DNA of 64,000 bases from CAVSMC01 sp963798655 (GTDB lineage Bacteria > Pseudomonadota > Gammaproteobacteria > Burkholderiales > Casimicrobiaceae), in assembly GCA_963798655.1 (NCBI GenBank), contig CAWCUH010000005.1, forward strand, positions 62,001-126,000, in the 5' to 3' direction. The notes under the pieces are model-generated. The model was not told the origin of the DNA and made no database searches. It saw only the letters and a list, made by a program, of their open reading frames with translations. Shown piece after piece: positions 52,721 through 61,634 of the stretch. The stretch's first letter is position 1. Each line of letters opens with the position of its first letter. The translations under genes and the position numbers were made by a program.

Positions 52721-53761
52721 TTAGTGGAGCTCGGCGCGGCGGCGGTCGGCGGCCGAACATCGGATCTCCGTGGTTCGCTCGCGCCGCCAGGCGGCGGGCG
52801 GCCGACCCACGAGGCGCTTGAAGGCGCGCGTGAACGCCGCTTCCGAGTCATAACCGACGTCCTGCGCGATCGCGGCGACCGGTGCCTTCGTCTCCAGCAG
52901 CATGCGCGCGGCCGCCTGCATTCGCCACTGCGCGAGGTAATGCATCGGAGGAACGCCGACCAGGTGCACGAACCGCTCATGCAGCGCGGAGCGTGACAGG
53001 CCGACGCGCCGCCCGAGCTCGTCCACTGTCCAGTCCTGCGCGGGCTGCTCGTGGAGCAGGGTCAGTGCACGGCCGACCAGGCGATCGCCCATGCCGACGA
53101 GCCATCCCGCGCTCCCGCCCGGCAAGCCGTCCACATAGCGCCGGACCGCGTCGACGAACAGCATTTCGCTCGATCGCGCGAGCATCGCTTCGGCGCCCGG
53201 GCGGCGCGACTCGCATTCGCCAAGGGCCCGACGCAGGAATTGCGCGATCCATCCATCGTCGTCGGCGCCCGGCAGGTGAAGCAGGCGCGGCAATGCCGCG
53301 ATCAGCGGATTGAACGGCTGCAAATCGCAGCCGAGGAAACCGCACACGATGGTCGTCTCGGCATCGAACCCCGCGGGCGCTGCCGACGGATGCGTGCTGC
53401 CGTCGTAAACGAGGCGAAGCGGCCGCGCCTCGTCCGTCGTGTCGCGGTACATGCGCAGGTCGGGGGGCTCGCCGCGCAGACCCGGTGCGCTCGACACGAC
53501 GTGCGCATCGCCATGCGCGAACACCACCACGTCACCCGCTGCAAGGCGCGTTGCGGGCCCGTCGGGAATGGCGGCCCAGCAGCTGCCGCGCGCGACCACG
53601 TGGTACTCCATGACGTGTTCGACGCCCGACATCAGCAGCGGTGCGACCGTGCTCGATGCGGGCGCCTCGGCAGCCCATTCGCTGCGAGCGCTCACGTGGA
53701 AGAAAACCGCGCCGCGCAAGCGGACTTCGCGCAGCACGTGCGACAGCGCGTCCTGGCTCAT
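52721..53761 (-). CDS. AraC-family transcriptional regulator
   Basis: A 346-residue regulator. The N-terminal cupin-like domain (AraC_binding_2 type) has G-D-V-V-V-F-A-H-G-D-A-H near residue 80. The C-terminal double helix-turn-helix starts near residue 240, with V-D-E-L-G-R-R-V-G-L-S-R-S-A-L-H-E-R-F and I-A-Q-D-V-G-Y-D-S-E-A-A-F-T-R-A-F-K. It is divergent from the DUF1326/DUF2182 operon across 212 bp and precedes doxX. It could control either; targets cannot be read from the sequence. Confidence 0.9.
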   Translation of the reverse strand: MSQDALSHVLREVRLRGAVFFHVSARSEWAAEAPASSTVAPLLMSGVEHVMEYHVVARGSCWAAIPDGPATRLAAGDVVVFAHGDAHVVSSAPGLRGEPPDLRMYRDTTDEARPLRLVYDGSTHPSAAPAGFDAETTIVCGFLGCDLQPFNPLIAALPRLLHLPGADDDGWIAQFLRRALGECESRRPGAEAMLARSSEMLFVDAVRRYVDGLPGGSAGWLVGMGDRLVGRALTLLHEQPAQDWTVDELGRRVGLSRSALHERFVHLVGVPPMHYLAQWRMQAAARMLLETKAPVAAIAQDVGYDSEAAFTRAFKRLVGRPPAAWRRERTTEIRCSAADRRRAELH

Positions 53762-53973
53762 GCCTGCTCCGGTGAAGGCGGTGAGGTGCGTGCGAACCGG
53801 CTCTAACGAGAGAGATCGACGACAGCGGGCAAAGTTTCCGCGACATCCGGTCAAGCATCGGCCACCGCCGTGCGGACAATTGGTTCGTATGCGACCGCGG
53901 TGGCGCACGGCCCACCGCGCACGCCGGTGTGGCACGCATGATGCCGCGGCGCGCTTTCATGAGGACACCCCAT

Positions 53974-54618
53974 ATGACGCCTTGGGAAATCGAAGGACGG
54001 GAACTGGTCAACTGCAACTGCGCGTACGGGTGCCCCTGCCAGTTCAATGCACGACCCACGAAGGGGAATTGCGAGGCGATGGGCGCCTTCGCGATCGATC
54101 GCGGCCACTACGGCGATGTTCGACTCGATGGGCAGAAGCTTGCCGTGGTGTTCCGCTGGCCCGGAGCCATCCACGAAGGCGGCGGCGAATGCCAGCCGGT
54201 CGTCGATTCGCGCGCGAACCCGCAACAGCGCCAGGCGCTGCTCAGAATCATGTCGGGGCAGGACACCGAGCCGTTCGCCACGATGTTCGCTGTCTTCGCC
54301 ACGACGGTCGAGAAGGCGTTCGATCCGATCTACGCGCCGATCGAGTTCGACGTCGATGTCGACGCGCGGCGGGGAAAGGTGCGTGTCGACGGCGTGCTCG
54401 AGCTCGACGGCAAGCCGATCCGCAATCCGGTTACGGGAGCCGAGCACCGCGCGCGCATCGACCTGCCGAACGGCTTCGAATACGAGATCGCGGAAGTCGG
54501 ATCGGCGTCGAGCCGCTCGCGCGGCAACATACCGCTCGAGCTCTCGAACAGCTATGCGCAGTTCGCGCACCTGCACATGAACAACAAGGGACCGATCCGG
54601 CATCGCGCGCCACTGTGA
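53974..54618 (+). CDS. DUF1326 domain protein
   Basis: A 214-residue soluble protein with the family opening W-E-I-E-G-R-E-L-V-N-C-N-C-A-Y-G-C-P-C-Q-F; its Cys cluster could bind a metal. The end contains F-A-H-L-H-M-N. The function is unknown. The GTG of the DUF2182 membrane gene overlaps its stop by 4 bp. The DUF1326-DUF2182 pairing recurs in many bacteria, so the two products probably act together. Confidence 0.88.
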   Translation: MTPWEIEGRELVNCNCAYGCPCQFNARPTKGNCEAMGAFAIDRGHYGDVRLDGQKLAVVFRWPGAIHEGGGECQPVVDSRANPQQRQALLRIMSGQDTEPFATMFAVFATTVEKAFDPIYAPIEFDVDVDARRGKVRVDGVLELDGKPIRNPVTGAEHRARIDLPNGFEYEIAEVGSASSRSRGNIPLELSNSYAQFAHLHMNNKGPIRHRAPL

Positions 54619-55415
54619 TCGACGTCGAGCATCTGCTGCGTCAAGAGCGGGCGATCGTTGCGGCGGGGCTCGCCACGCTCGCCCTGCTCGCCTGGGCCTA
54701 CGTCTGGCAAGGCGCGGGGATGGGCGCGTCCGCGCTCGCCATGACGCGGCTCGCGCTGTTCCCGCACCTGCAGCACGAGGCGATGGGGCCGATGGCCGCG
54801 CCGCATTTCGGTATTGCGCTGATCGTCTGCATGTGGTGGGTGATGATGATCGCGATGATGGTGCCGAGCGCCGCGCCGTTCGTCCTGCTGTACGCGCGCG
54901 TGCTGCGCCACGCGAGCGCGTCGGGCTCTTCCGGCTATGCATCGGCCGCGTTTCTCGTCGCCGGCTACCTCGCCGCGTGGCTTGGGTTCTCGGTGGCTGC
55001 GGCGGTCGCTCAGCAGCTTCTGGTAGTGGCCGGGCTCATCTCGCCGGGCATGCTGTGGTCCAGGAGCGCGCCGCTCTCGGCGGCGGTGCTCGCCGCAGCA
55101 GGCGTGTATCAGCTCTCGCCGCTCAAGGGCGCATGCCTGCGCCAATGCCGCGGTCCGATGGGCTTCCTGACGCAACACTGGCGGCCCGGCTGGTTAGGTG
55201 CCCTGCGCATGGGACTGCACAACGGTGCCTATTGCGTCGGCTGCTGCTGGATCCTGATGGCCCTGCTCTTTGTCGGCGGCGTGATGAACGTCGCGTGGAT
55301 CGCCGCGCTCACGGTTTTGGTGCTCGTCGAGAAGGTGGCGCCGGCCGGGGAAGCGATCGGAAGGATCGCCGGCGTGGTCCTTCTTCTATGGGCGGGTGCC
55401 ACGCTCGTCGTATGA
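54615..55415 (+). CDS. DUF2182 integral membrane protein (predicted metal-binding)
   Basis: A 266-residue protein with about six to seven helices. Family motifs are W-W-V-M-M-I-A-M-M-V-P-S-A-A-P (Met-rich helix), S-P-L-K-G-A-C-L-R-Q-C-R and the C-terminal H-N-G-A-Y-C-V-G-C-C-W. The Met and Cys residues in membrane segments suggest a soft-metal site, such as copper, but this is inference. The GTG start overlaps the DUF1326 stop. Confidence 0.88.
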   Translation: MIDVEHLLRQERAIVAAGLATLALLAWAYVWQGAGMGASALAMTRLALFPHLQHEAMGPMAAPHFGIALIVCMWWVMMIAMMVPSAAPFVLLYARVLRHASASGSSGYASAAFLVAGYLAAWLGFSVAAAVAQQLLVVAGLISPGMLWSRSAPLSAAVLAAAGVYQLSPLKGACLRQCRGPMGFLTQHWRPGWLGALRMGLHNGAYCVGCCWILMALLFVGGVMNVAWIAALTVLVLVEKVAPAGEAIGRIAGVVLLLWAGATLVV

Positions 55416-55449
55416 TCAGAATTCACGTCAGGCGTGGAGGCTGGACGCG

Positions 55450-56859
55450 ATGATCACTTCTTCCGCAATGCGCAAGCTCGAGTCCGCTTTTCGGGGCGAG
55501 CTCATTCAACCCGGTGCTGCGGGTTACGACAGTGCCCGTGCCGTCTTCAATGTCTCGATCGACCGGCGTCCTGCGCTGATCGCGCGCTGCATGGGTGCGG
55601 ACGACGTGGCACGAGCGGTGGTGTTCGCACGCGAGCACAACCTGCCGCTCGCCGTACGCGGCACGGGCCACAACGTCGCCGGATATGCCGTGTGCAATGA
55701 CGGCGTCGTGGTCGATCTGTCAGCGATGAAAGCCATCGCGGTCGACCCGTCGGCACGCACGGTGCGCGCGGAAGGCGGTTGCAATTGGGGCGAGGTGAAT
55801 GACGCCCTGCAGCCGCATGGCCTCGCCGCCACGGGCGGCTTCGTGTCGATCACCGGCGTGGGTGGCCTGACGCTCGGCGGCGGCCTCGGCTGGCTCGTCC
55901 GCAAGCATGGACTCGCGCTCGACAACCTGCAGGACGCCGACGTCGTGCTCGCGGATGGCCGCAGCGTCAAAGCGAACAGCCGCGAGAACGAGGATCTGTT
56001 CTGGGCGATACGCGGCGGCGGAGGCAACTTTGGCGTGGTGACCTCGTTCGAATTCAAGGCGCATCCGGCAGGGACCGTGCTCGCCGGCATCGTCCTCCAT
56101 CCGGCCAGTGCAGCGGCGGACGCAATCCGCAGATGGCGCGATCTCGAAGCCGTGGCGCCGGAGGAATCGACGCAAGGCGCCCTTCTGTTCCACATGCCGG
56201 ACGATCCATCGCTGCCTGCACCGATGCGCGGCGCCCCGGTTGCGGGTCTGGGTGGCGTATACGCGGGCCGCGTGGAAGAAGGCGAGAAGGTCCTGCGGCG
56301 CTTGCGCGAATACGGCCCGCCGCTGGTCGACAAGTTCGCGCCCACGCCATACAACGAGGCGCAGCGCATGGCGGACTTCCTGTGGCCGCCGGGCCTGCAC
56401 AGCTACTGGAAGTCGAGCTACCTCAAGGCGCTCGACGACGCGGCCATCGAGATCGTCGTCGATCGTTTCGCCCGCGTCCCGTCACCGCGTACCGTGATCA
56501 TCCTGGAGAACTACGGCAACAGCGCGTGGAGCCGCGTGCCCGAAGCGGCGACCGCCTTCGGCCATCGCAACTGGCCGTGGAATATCGTGATCACTTCCGG
56601 TTGGTCCGATGCGAAGGACAGCGAGCGGAACATCGCGTGGACGCGCGAGCTGCTCGATGCGCTGCGACCGTACAGCGCGCCGGGTGCGTACGTAAACTAT
56701 CTCGGCGGCGACGAGGGTCCCGCCGGATTGCAGGCGGCGTATGGAACCAAGCTGGGGCGCCTCGCCGCGATCAAGGCGAAGTACGATCCGACGAACGTGT
56801 TCCGTCTGAACCAGAATATCGCGCCCGCGCCGGTCGCGGACTCGCCGGCGATGGCCTGA
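55450..56859 (+). CDS. FAD-binding oxidoreductase, berberine-bridge (BBE) type
   Basis: A 469-residue flavoprotein of the PCMH/BBE family. The FAD-attachment His is in R-G-T-G-H-N-V-A-G-Y, and the dinucleotide segment is G-G-L-T-L-G-G-G-L-G-W-L. The C-terminal BBE motif is Y-D-P-T-N-V-F-R-L-N-Q-N-I. The second covalent Cys of bicovalent members is not seen, so single attachment is likely. GGAGG lies before the ATG at 55450. Substrate unknown; sugar and alkaloid-like substrates are known for the family. Confidence 0.9.
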   Translation: MITSSAMRKLESAFRGELIQPGAAGYDSARAVFNVSIDRRPALIARCMGADDVARAVVFAREHNLPLAVRGTGHNVAGYAVCNDGVVVDLSAMKAIAVDPSARTVRAEGGCNWGEVNDALQPHGLAATGGFVSITGVGGLTLGGGLGWLVRKHGLALDNLQDADVVLADGRSVKANSRENEDLFWAIRGGGGNFGVVTSFEFKAHPAGTVLAGIVLHPASAAADAIRRWRDLEAVAPEESTQGALLFHMPDDPSLPAPMRGAPVAGLGGVYAGRVEEGEKVLRRLREYGPPLVDKFAPTPYNEAQRMADFLWPPGLHSYWKSSYLKALDDAAIEIVVDRFARVPSPRTVIILENYGNSAWSRVPEAATAFGHRNWPWNIVITSGWSDAKDSERNIAWTRELLDALRPYSAPGAYVNYLGGDEGPAGLQAAYGTKLGRLAAIKAKYDPTNVFRLNQNIAPAPVADSPAMA

Positions 56860-56900
56860 TCTACCGGCCGTGCCGGGTGCGCTCATCGCGCCGCTCGAGT

Positions 56901-57188
56901 CTAGCCGCGCAGCGGAAACAGCACGTCGAAGATCTCGATCCGAGGCGCACCTGCAACCTCATAGGCTACCGGGATCGTGCGCGCGAGCTCCGTTTGCTGG
57001 AACTCGCGCATCGATTGCACCGAGTCCCACAAATAGATCCCGGTGAATTCGCCTGTTTGTTGCTCGTGACCATAGTATTTCTGGACCAGCCCGGACAGCG
57101 CGCGAAAGCGCGGCGCGCGCTCCTTCATGACGCGCTGTACATCGGCAGCGGACAAGGCGCTCTTGAATTTCACGAACTGGATGACCAT
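56901..57188 (-). CDS. Putative monooxygenase, ABM/YdhR-like small protein
   Basis: A 95-residue ferredoxin-fold protein similar to small quinol-type or YdhR monooxygenases. The start is M-V-I-Q-F-V-K-F-K-S. The G-L-V-Q-K-Y-Y-G-H-E, T-G-I-Y-L-W-D-S and F-Q-Q-T-E-L stretches are typical. It lies 39 bp after the small membrane gene on the same strand and is likely the second gene of the operon read from the MerR-type promoter. Substrate unknown. Confidence 0.82.
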   Translation of the reverse strand: MVIQFVKFKSALSAADVQRVMKERAPRFRALSGLVQKYYGHEQQTGEFTGIYLWDSVQSMREFQQTELARTIPVAYEVAGAPRIEIFDVLFPLRG

Positions 57189-57227
57189 GACGGCATCTCC
57201 TTGCAGAACATTGTGAGAACTTTGCGC

Positions 57228-57704
57228 TCATGCGCTTTGCCGCGCCTGTAGCATCGTGTCCATCCGTCGAAATGCCCAGCGTGCGAGTACCCAGACGAGC
57301 AGAGCGAAGAGCAGGTGCAGCGCGAGCGAGGCAATCGCGAGCCTCGGGCCGACGGCGAGCCCGAGGACGCCCCAGCCGACATAGGGAAAGAACGCCATCA
57401 GCACCAGTGCCCAAAGCGCGAGCCCCAGACCCAGCGCGCGCGCAAAGGTGATCGCATCGCGAAACAGAGCCACGTAGATGACCGACCAGAGCGTCACCCA
57501 AGCGACGTGAAAGGCGAGCCCCACGGGCAGCGGCAACTCGCGCCCCAGAAGCCTGCTCGCGAATGCGAGGCCGAGTGGCTCCGGCAGCGGCGGGACGCCG
57601 GTTTTCTGTGCCGCGAGCATGAGCGCCGAAAGGGCGACGGCGGTGGCAACGCCGATACCAAGCGCCTTCAACAATTCTTCTGACGAGAGTCGGTTCAGCT
57701 TCAT
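57228..57704 (-). CDS. Hypothetical membrane protein, first gene of a MerR-controlled operon
   Basis: A 158-residue protein with four predicted helices (residues about 14-32, 60-80, 88-108 and 120-142). It contains no cysteine, so it is not MerT or MerC. No family was recognised. Its start at 57704 is about 30 bp from a MerR-type promoter on the minus strand and it is followed by the small monooxygenase gene. It may act in resistance or detoxification triggered by the ligand of the regulator. Confidence 0.7.
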   Translation of the reverse strand: MKLNRLSSEELLKALGIGVATAVALSALMLAAQKTGVPPLPEPLGLAFASRLLGRELPLPVGLAFHVAWVTLWSVIYVALFRDAITFARALGLGLALWALVLMAFFPYVGWGVLGLAVGPRLAIASLALHLLFALLVWVLARWAFRRMDTMLQARQSA

Positions 57705-57729
57705 GGGAACCCCCGACGAGTGACTAAAG

Positions 57730-57760
57730 CCTAACCTCTGTACCGTGGTACGAGGTCAAC
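57730..57760 (-). promoter_or_regulatory. MerR-type operator-promoter for the minus-strand operon
   Basis: Read on the minus strand, TTGACC (57759-57754) is followed after 19-20 bp by TTAGGCT, a spacer longer than the usual 17 bp. The spacer holds the dyad CTCGTACC-ACG-GGTACAGAG-like repeat (forward cctctgtaccgtggtacgagg). This matches the layout of mer promoters, in which MerR untwists a long spacer to activate. It lies directly before the divergent MerR gene, and the same site probably also represses that gene. Confidence 0.7.
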
Positions 57761-57764
57761 CCTG

Positions 57765-58193
57765 ATGGGCACTCATTTTTTGACGATAGGAGGCGTGGCG
57801 CGAGAGGCCGGTGTCAATGTCGAAACCATCCGCTATTACCAGCGCCGCGGGCTGCTTGCGGTGCCGCCGCTCCCGCTGGGCGGGACGCGCCACTACGGTG
57901 AGGCGGTGGTGAAGCGCATCCGCTTCATCAAGCGGGCGCAGGGCCTGGGGTTTTCCCTCAACGAAATCGCCGGGCTCCTCGACGTCGCGGACGGCCGCAG
58001 CTGTTCGACTGCCTGCGGCGCTGCCGAGCGCAAGCTCTGCGAGATCGAGCGACGCATCGACGATCTTCGCATGATGCACGCGGAGCTCAGCCGGTTAGTC
58101 CGCGGCTGTCACATCGACGCGCCCTGCCCGATCGTCGAAGAGCTGGCGGATGACACATTGATACGTCCTGACCGCTCGCGGCATCCGATGTGA
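57765..58193 (+). CDS. MerR-family transcriptional regulator, Hg/metal-type
   Basis: A 142-residue regulator. The N-terminal winged helix has V-E-T-I-R-Y-Y-Q-R-R-G-L (residues 19-30) and R-H-Y-G. A dimerisation helix follows. Cysteines at 80, 84, 92, 115 and 121 resemble the Hg(II)-type metal site (C80, then G-C115-H-I-D-A-P-C121-P). The loop between the last two is shorter than in Tn501 MerR. No merTPA genes are nearby. It is divergent from the unknown membrane protein operon and overlaps its promoter region. Confidence 0.88.
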   Translation: MGTHFLTIGGVAREAGVNVETIRYYQRRGLLAVPPLPLGGTRHYGEAVVKRIRFIKRAQGLGFSLNEIAGLLDVADGRSCSTACGAAERKLCEIERRIDDLRMMHAELSRLVRGCHIDAPCPIVEELADDTLIRPDRSRHPM

Positions 58194-58454
58194 AGCGACT
58201 GCCCCATCATCGCGCGGAGCGCCGCTTGCTGAACGGCTTCCGCCCGGTGTCGGATGGGCGTGCACGGTTCCGGCAACCGCTTCGAGCCGCGCGCCCCTCT
58301 GGATCGAATGCGAGAACGTCTTGCACAGCTCGCAAACGGCAATGCCGAATCCGCTGCTTCCCAGCAGTCCGATCTAGGCCGCGTTTCGTGGCGCTGGAAA
58401 TCGTGCCCTGCGCCGTGTAGCGTGAGGGCACAAAACTCGCCGATGGGGGACGCC

Positions 58455-58901
58455 ATGGACAGGGATGCCGCGCTTCGTACGCTCAATCGCATCATGGAGC
58501 TCGAGCTCGCCGGCGTGGTTCGCTACACGCACTACGCGCTGATGGTGTACGGATACAATCGCATTCCCATCGTATCGTGGCTGCAGAAGAACGCCGGGGA
58601 GTCGTTGACGCATGCGCGCGCGGCCGGAGAGCTCGTCACCTGGCTCGGCGGGCACCCGTCCCTCTCGATCGGTCCACTGCTCGAATCTCACCAGCACGAT
58701 ATCGGCGACATTCTGCGCGAATCGCTCGCGCACGAGCGCGAGGCGCTGGACGCCTATCACTCGCTGCTCACGCTCGCGCGCGACCAGGATGTGCGCCTCG
58801 AAGAATTCGCGCGCGACATGATCGCGCAGGAGGTCGCGCATCAGGACGAAGTGAACAAGATGCTGCGCCGGCCCGGCCAGACGGAAGCGTTTGCCACCTG
58901 A
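58455..58901 (+). CDS. Ferritin-like (bacterioferritin-type) diiron protein
   Basis: A 148-residue four-helix protein. Likely diiron ligands are seen in M-E-L-E-L-A-G, the G-E-S-L-T-H segment, L-A-H-E-R-E-A-L and A-Q-E-V-A-H-Q-D-E. The ATG at 58455 (M-D-R-D-A-A-L) follows GGGGGA; an in-frame ATG at 58443 is an alternative. It is not an encapsulin cargo, since the C-terminus lacks the loading peptide. It is single in its orientation, with tcuA 54 bp downstream. Confidence 0.82.
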   Translation: MDRDAALRTLNRIMELELAGVVRYTHYALMVYGYNRIPIVSWLQKNAGESLTHARAAGELVTWLGGHPSLSIGPLLESHQHDIGDILRESLAHEREALDAYHSLLTLARDQDVRLEEFARDMIAQEVAHQDEVNKMLRRPGQTEAFAT

Positions 58902-58955
58902 GCAGTCGCTCGACGGGCGAAGCGCCGATGCGATGGAGGCATGGAGACTTTGAAC

Positions 58956-60359
58956 ATGACCGATGTGTTGGTCGTCGGCGGCGGCAATGCGGCCTTGTGC
59001 GCCGCACTGATGGCGCGCGAGGCGGGCGCCACGGTGATGCTGCTCGAAGCATCGCCGCGCGAATGGCGCGGCGGCAACTCGCAGCACACGCGCAACCTGC
59101 GGTGCATGCATGACGGCCCGCAGGATGTGCTCGTCGACGCGTACCCGGAGGAAGAGTTCTGGCAGGACCTGCTGAAGGTCACGGGCGGCGCGACCGACGA
59201 AAAGCTCGCGCGCCTCGTGATCCGGGCTTCGTCCGACTGTCGGCCGTGGATGCGTCGCCACGGCGTTCGCTTCCAGCCCTCGCTGTCCGGTGCCCTGCAC
59301 ACGGCGCGCACCAACGCCTTTTTCATGGGTGGCGGCAAGGCGCTCGTCAACGCCTACTACCGCAGCGCCGAGCGGCTCGGCGTTCGCATGCGCTACGACA
59401 CGCCGGTCGACCGGCTTGAGTTGCGCGACGGCGTCTTCGTCGCGGCCCTTTCGGGAGAGGAGCGGATCGAAGCGCGCAGCTGCGTGCTTGCCGCCGGCGG
59501 CTTCGAGTCGAATCGGGAGTGGCTGCGCGAGGCATGGGGCGTCGACGAGCGAGGCGAGTGTCCCGCCGACAACTTCCTGATCCGCGGAACGCGCTTCAAC
59601 ACCGGCGCGCTGTTGCGCTTCATGATCGACGCCGGCGCGGACACGATCGGTGACCCGACTCAGGCTCACATGGTCGCAATCGACGCGCGCGCGCCGCTGT
59701 ACGACGGCGGCATCTGCACGCGCATCGACTGCGTGTCGCTCGGTGTCGTGCTGAATCGTGACGCCGAGCGCTTCTACGACGAAGGCGAGGACTTCTGGCC
59801 CAAGCGCTATGCGATCTGGGGCCGTCTGGTCGCGCAGCAGCCCGGACAGATCGCGTATTCGATCATCGACGCGAAGGCGGTGGGTCGATTCATGCCGCCG
59901 GTGTTTCCGGGCATGAAAACCGACACGCTGCCAGAGCTCGCCCGCGGTCTGGCTTTGGACGAAGCGCGTTTCATGCAGACGCTCAATGGGTACAACGCCG
60001 CGTGCCGCTGCGGCACCTTCGACCACACGGCACTCGACGACTGCACGACGATCGGATTGATCCCCGCGAAAACGCATTGGGCGCGCCCGATCGACACGCC
60101 GCCGTTCTATGGCTACGCACTACGACCCGGCGTCACTTTCACGTATCTGGGACTGCGGGTCGACGAAACGGCTGCGGTGCGCTTCGCCGGCCGTCCAAGC
60201 CCGAATCTCTTCGTCGCCGGCGAAATGATGGCCGGCAACGTGCTCGGCAAGGGCTACACCGCAGGCGTCGGCATGAGCATCGGCACCGCATTCGGCCGCA
60301 TCGCCGGCACGCAGGCCGCGCTGGCGGCGCTGAACGAGCACGGTCGTGCAGCGGCCTGA
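58956..60359 (+). CDS. tcuA: FAD-dependent tricarballylate dehydrogenase TcuA
   Basis: TcuA oxidises tricarballylate to cis-aconitate. The 467-residue flavoprotein of the fumarate reductase/succinate dehydrogenase type has T-D-V-L-V-V-G-G-G-N-A-A-L at the N-terminus, G-G-N-S-Q-H-T-R-N-L-R and the C-terminal G-N-V-L-G-K-G-Y-T-A-G-V-G. The ATG at 58956 has GGAG eight bases ahead; an in-frame ATG at 58941 has a poorly spaced site. Its end overlaps the tcuB GTG. No TcuC transporter or TcuR regulator is seen beside it. Confidence 0.9.
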   Translation: MTDVLVVGGGNAALCAALMAREAGATVMLLEASPREWRGGNSQHTRNLRCMHDGPQDVLVDAYPEEEFWQDLLKVTGGATDEKLARLVIRASSDCRPWMRRHGVRFQPSLSGALHTARTNAFFMGGGKALVNAYYRSAERLGVRMRYDTPVDRLELRDGVFVAALSGEERIEARSCVLAAGGFESNREWLREAWGVDERGECPADNFLIRGTRFNTGALLRFMIDAGADTIGDPTQAHMVAIDARAPLYDGGICTRIDCVSLGVVLNRDAERFYDEGEDFWPKRYAIWGRLVAQQPGQIAYSIIDAKAVGRFMPPVFPGMKTDTLPELARGLALDEARFMQTLNGYNAACRCGTFDHTALDDCTTIGLIPAKTHWARPIDTPPFYGYALRPGVTFTYLGLRVDETAAVRFAGRPSPNLFVAGEMMAGNVLGKGYTAGVGMSIGTAFGRIAGTQAALAALNEHGRAAA

Positions 60360-61527
60360 GGCGCTCGCGCGCGAAGCCGCTGCGCTGGCGCGAGGCAGCG
60401 CGGGGTCGAATGCGGTGGCAACGCGAGCATTGACGGGCAATGAAGCCGAAGTCGAGCGCGTCCTCGCGATCTGCAATGCATGCCGTTACTGCGAGGGATT
60501 CTGCGCGGTGTTTCCGGCGATGACGCGCCGTCTCGAGTTCGGCAAGGCCGACATCAACTATCTCGCCAATCTGTGTCACAACTGCGGCGCATGCCTGCAC
60601 GCGTGCCAGTACGCGCCGCCGCACGAATTCGCCGTCAACGTACCCCAGGCGATGGCCAGGGTACGGCGGGAAACGTACTCGGAATACGCGTGGCCGCCGG
60701 CGATGGGGAAGCTCTACAGGCGGAACGGCCTGACGTTGGCGGTGGCGCTGACCGCCGCGCTCGCGCTCTTTCTGTTCGTTGCCGCAGCGACCAATGGTTC
60801 ACTGTGGAGCGCAAAGGAAGGCAGCTTCTACGCAATCTTTCCGCACAACCTGATGGTGGCGCTGTTCACCCCCGTCTTTCTTTTCGCCGTATTCGCCTTG
60901 GCAATCGGTGTTCGCCGCTTCTGGCGCGATCAGCGTCCTGCGCCGGCGTCACGCGATGCAGTGGAGGAAACCGTACGCGACGCGCTTCGCCTCAAGTACC
61001 TCGACGGCGGCCACGGCGATGGCTGCAACGACGAGGACGACCGGTTCACGCAGCGGCGTCGGCTCTTTCACCACCTGACCTTCTACGGCTTCGTCCTGTG
61101 CTTTGCAGCGACCAGCGTCGCCACGCTCTATCACTACCTGCTCGCGTGGCCCGCTCCGTACGACTACCGCAGTCTTCCCAAGCTGCTCGGAATTGTCGGC
61201 GGCATCGCGCTCGTCGTCGGCACCGGCGGGCTGTTCCGGCTGAACTTGCGCCGCCATCCCTTGCCGCAGGACCCGGCACAACGACCGATGGACCGCGGAT
61301 TCATCGCCCTTCTCTTTCTCACCGCAGCGAGCGGCCTCGCACTCATGCTGATCAAGCATACCGCCGCGCTGCCGGTCGCCGTGTCCGTGCACCTCGGTGC
61401 AGTGATGGCGCTGTTCGCGACGCTGCCGTACAGCAAGTTTGCGCACGGCGTCTACCGCAGCGCGGCGCTGCTGAAGTGGTCGATCGAGCGCCGCCAGCCG
61501 AACAAGCTGCAGCTCGCCGACGAGTAA
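60346..61527 (+). CDS. tcuB: Tricarballylate utilisation electron-transfer protein TcuB
   Basis: TcuB reoxidises the FAD of TcuA by passing electrons to the quinone pool. The 393-residue protein has two 4Fe-4S-type cysteine groups, C-N-A-C-R-Y-C-E-G-F-C and C-H-N-C-G-A-C-L-H-A-C, then about six membrane helices with His ligands. The GTG start at 60346 lies within the end of tcuA, giving translational coupling. The length is usual for CitB/TcuB. Confidence 0.9.
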   Translation: MQRPEALAREAAALARGSAGSNAVATRALTGNEAEVERVLAICNACRYCEGFCAVFPAMTRRLEFGKADINYLANLCHNCGACLHACQYAPPHEFAVNVPQAMARVRRETYSEYAWPPAMGKLYRRNGLTLAVALTAALALFLFVAAATNGSLWSAKEGSFYAIFPHNLMVALFTPVFLFAVFALAIGVRRFWRDQRPAPASRDAVEETVRDALRLKYLDGGHGDGCNDEDDRFTQRRRLFHHLTFYGFVLCFAATSVATLYHYLLAWPAPYDYRSLPKLLGIVGGIALVVGTGGLFRLNLRRHPLPQDPAQRPMDRGFIALLFLTAASGLALMLIKHTAALPVAVSVHLGAVMALFATLPYSKFAHGVYRSAALLKWSIERRQPNKLQLADE

Positions 61528-61634
61528 CTGCCATGACCAGTGCCGCATGGACCTGGAACCATCGGCCGCATCGATAGCGATCCGTTTACTTTTGTCCGCG
61601 ACCGCGTTGTAATGATGCCGATGAGGAGGAGTCC

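Noticed and set aside
57228..57704. MerT or MerC mercury transporter
   Set aside because: The protein has no cysteine residues, which those transporters need.
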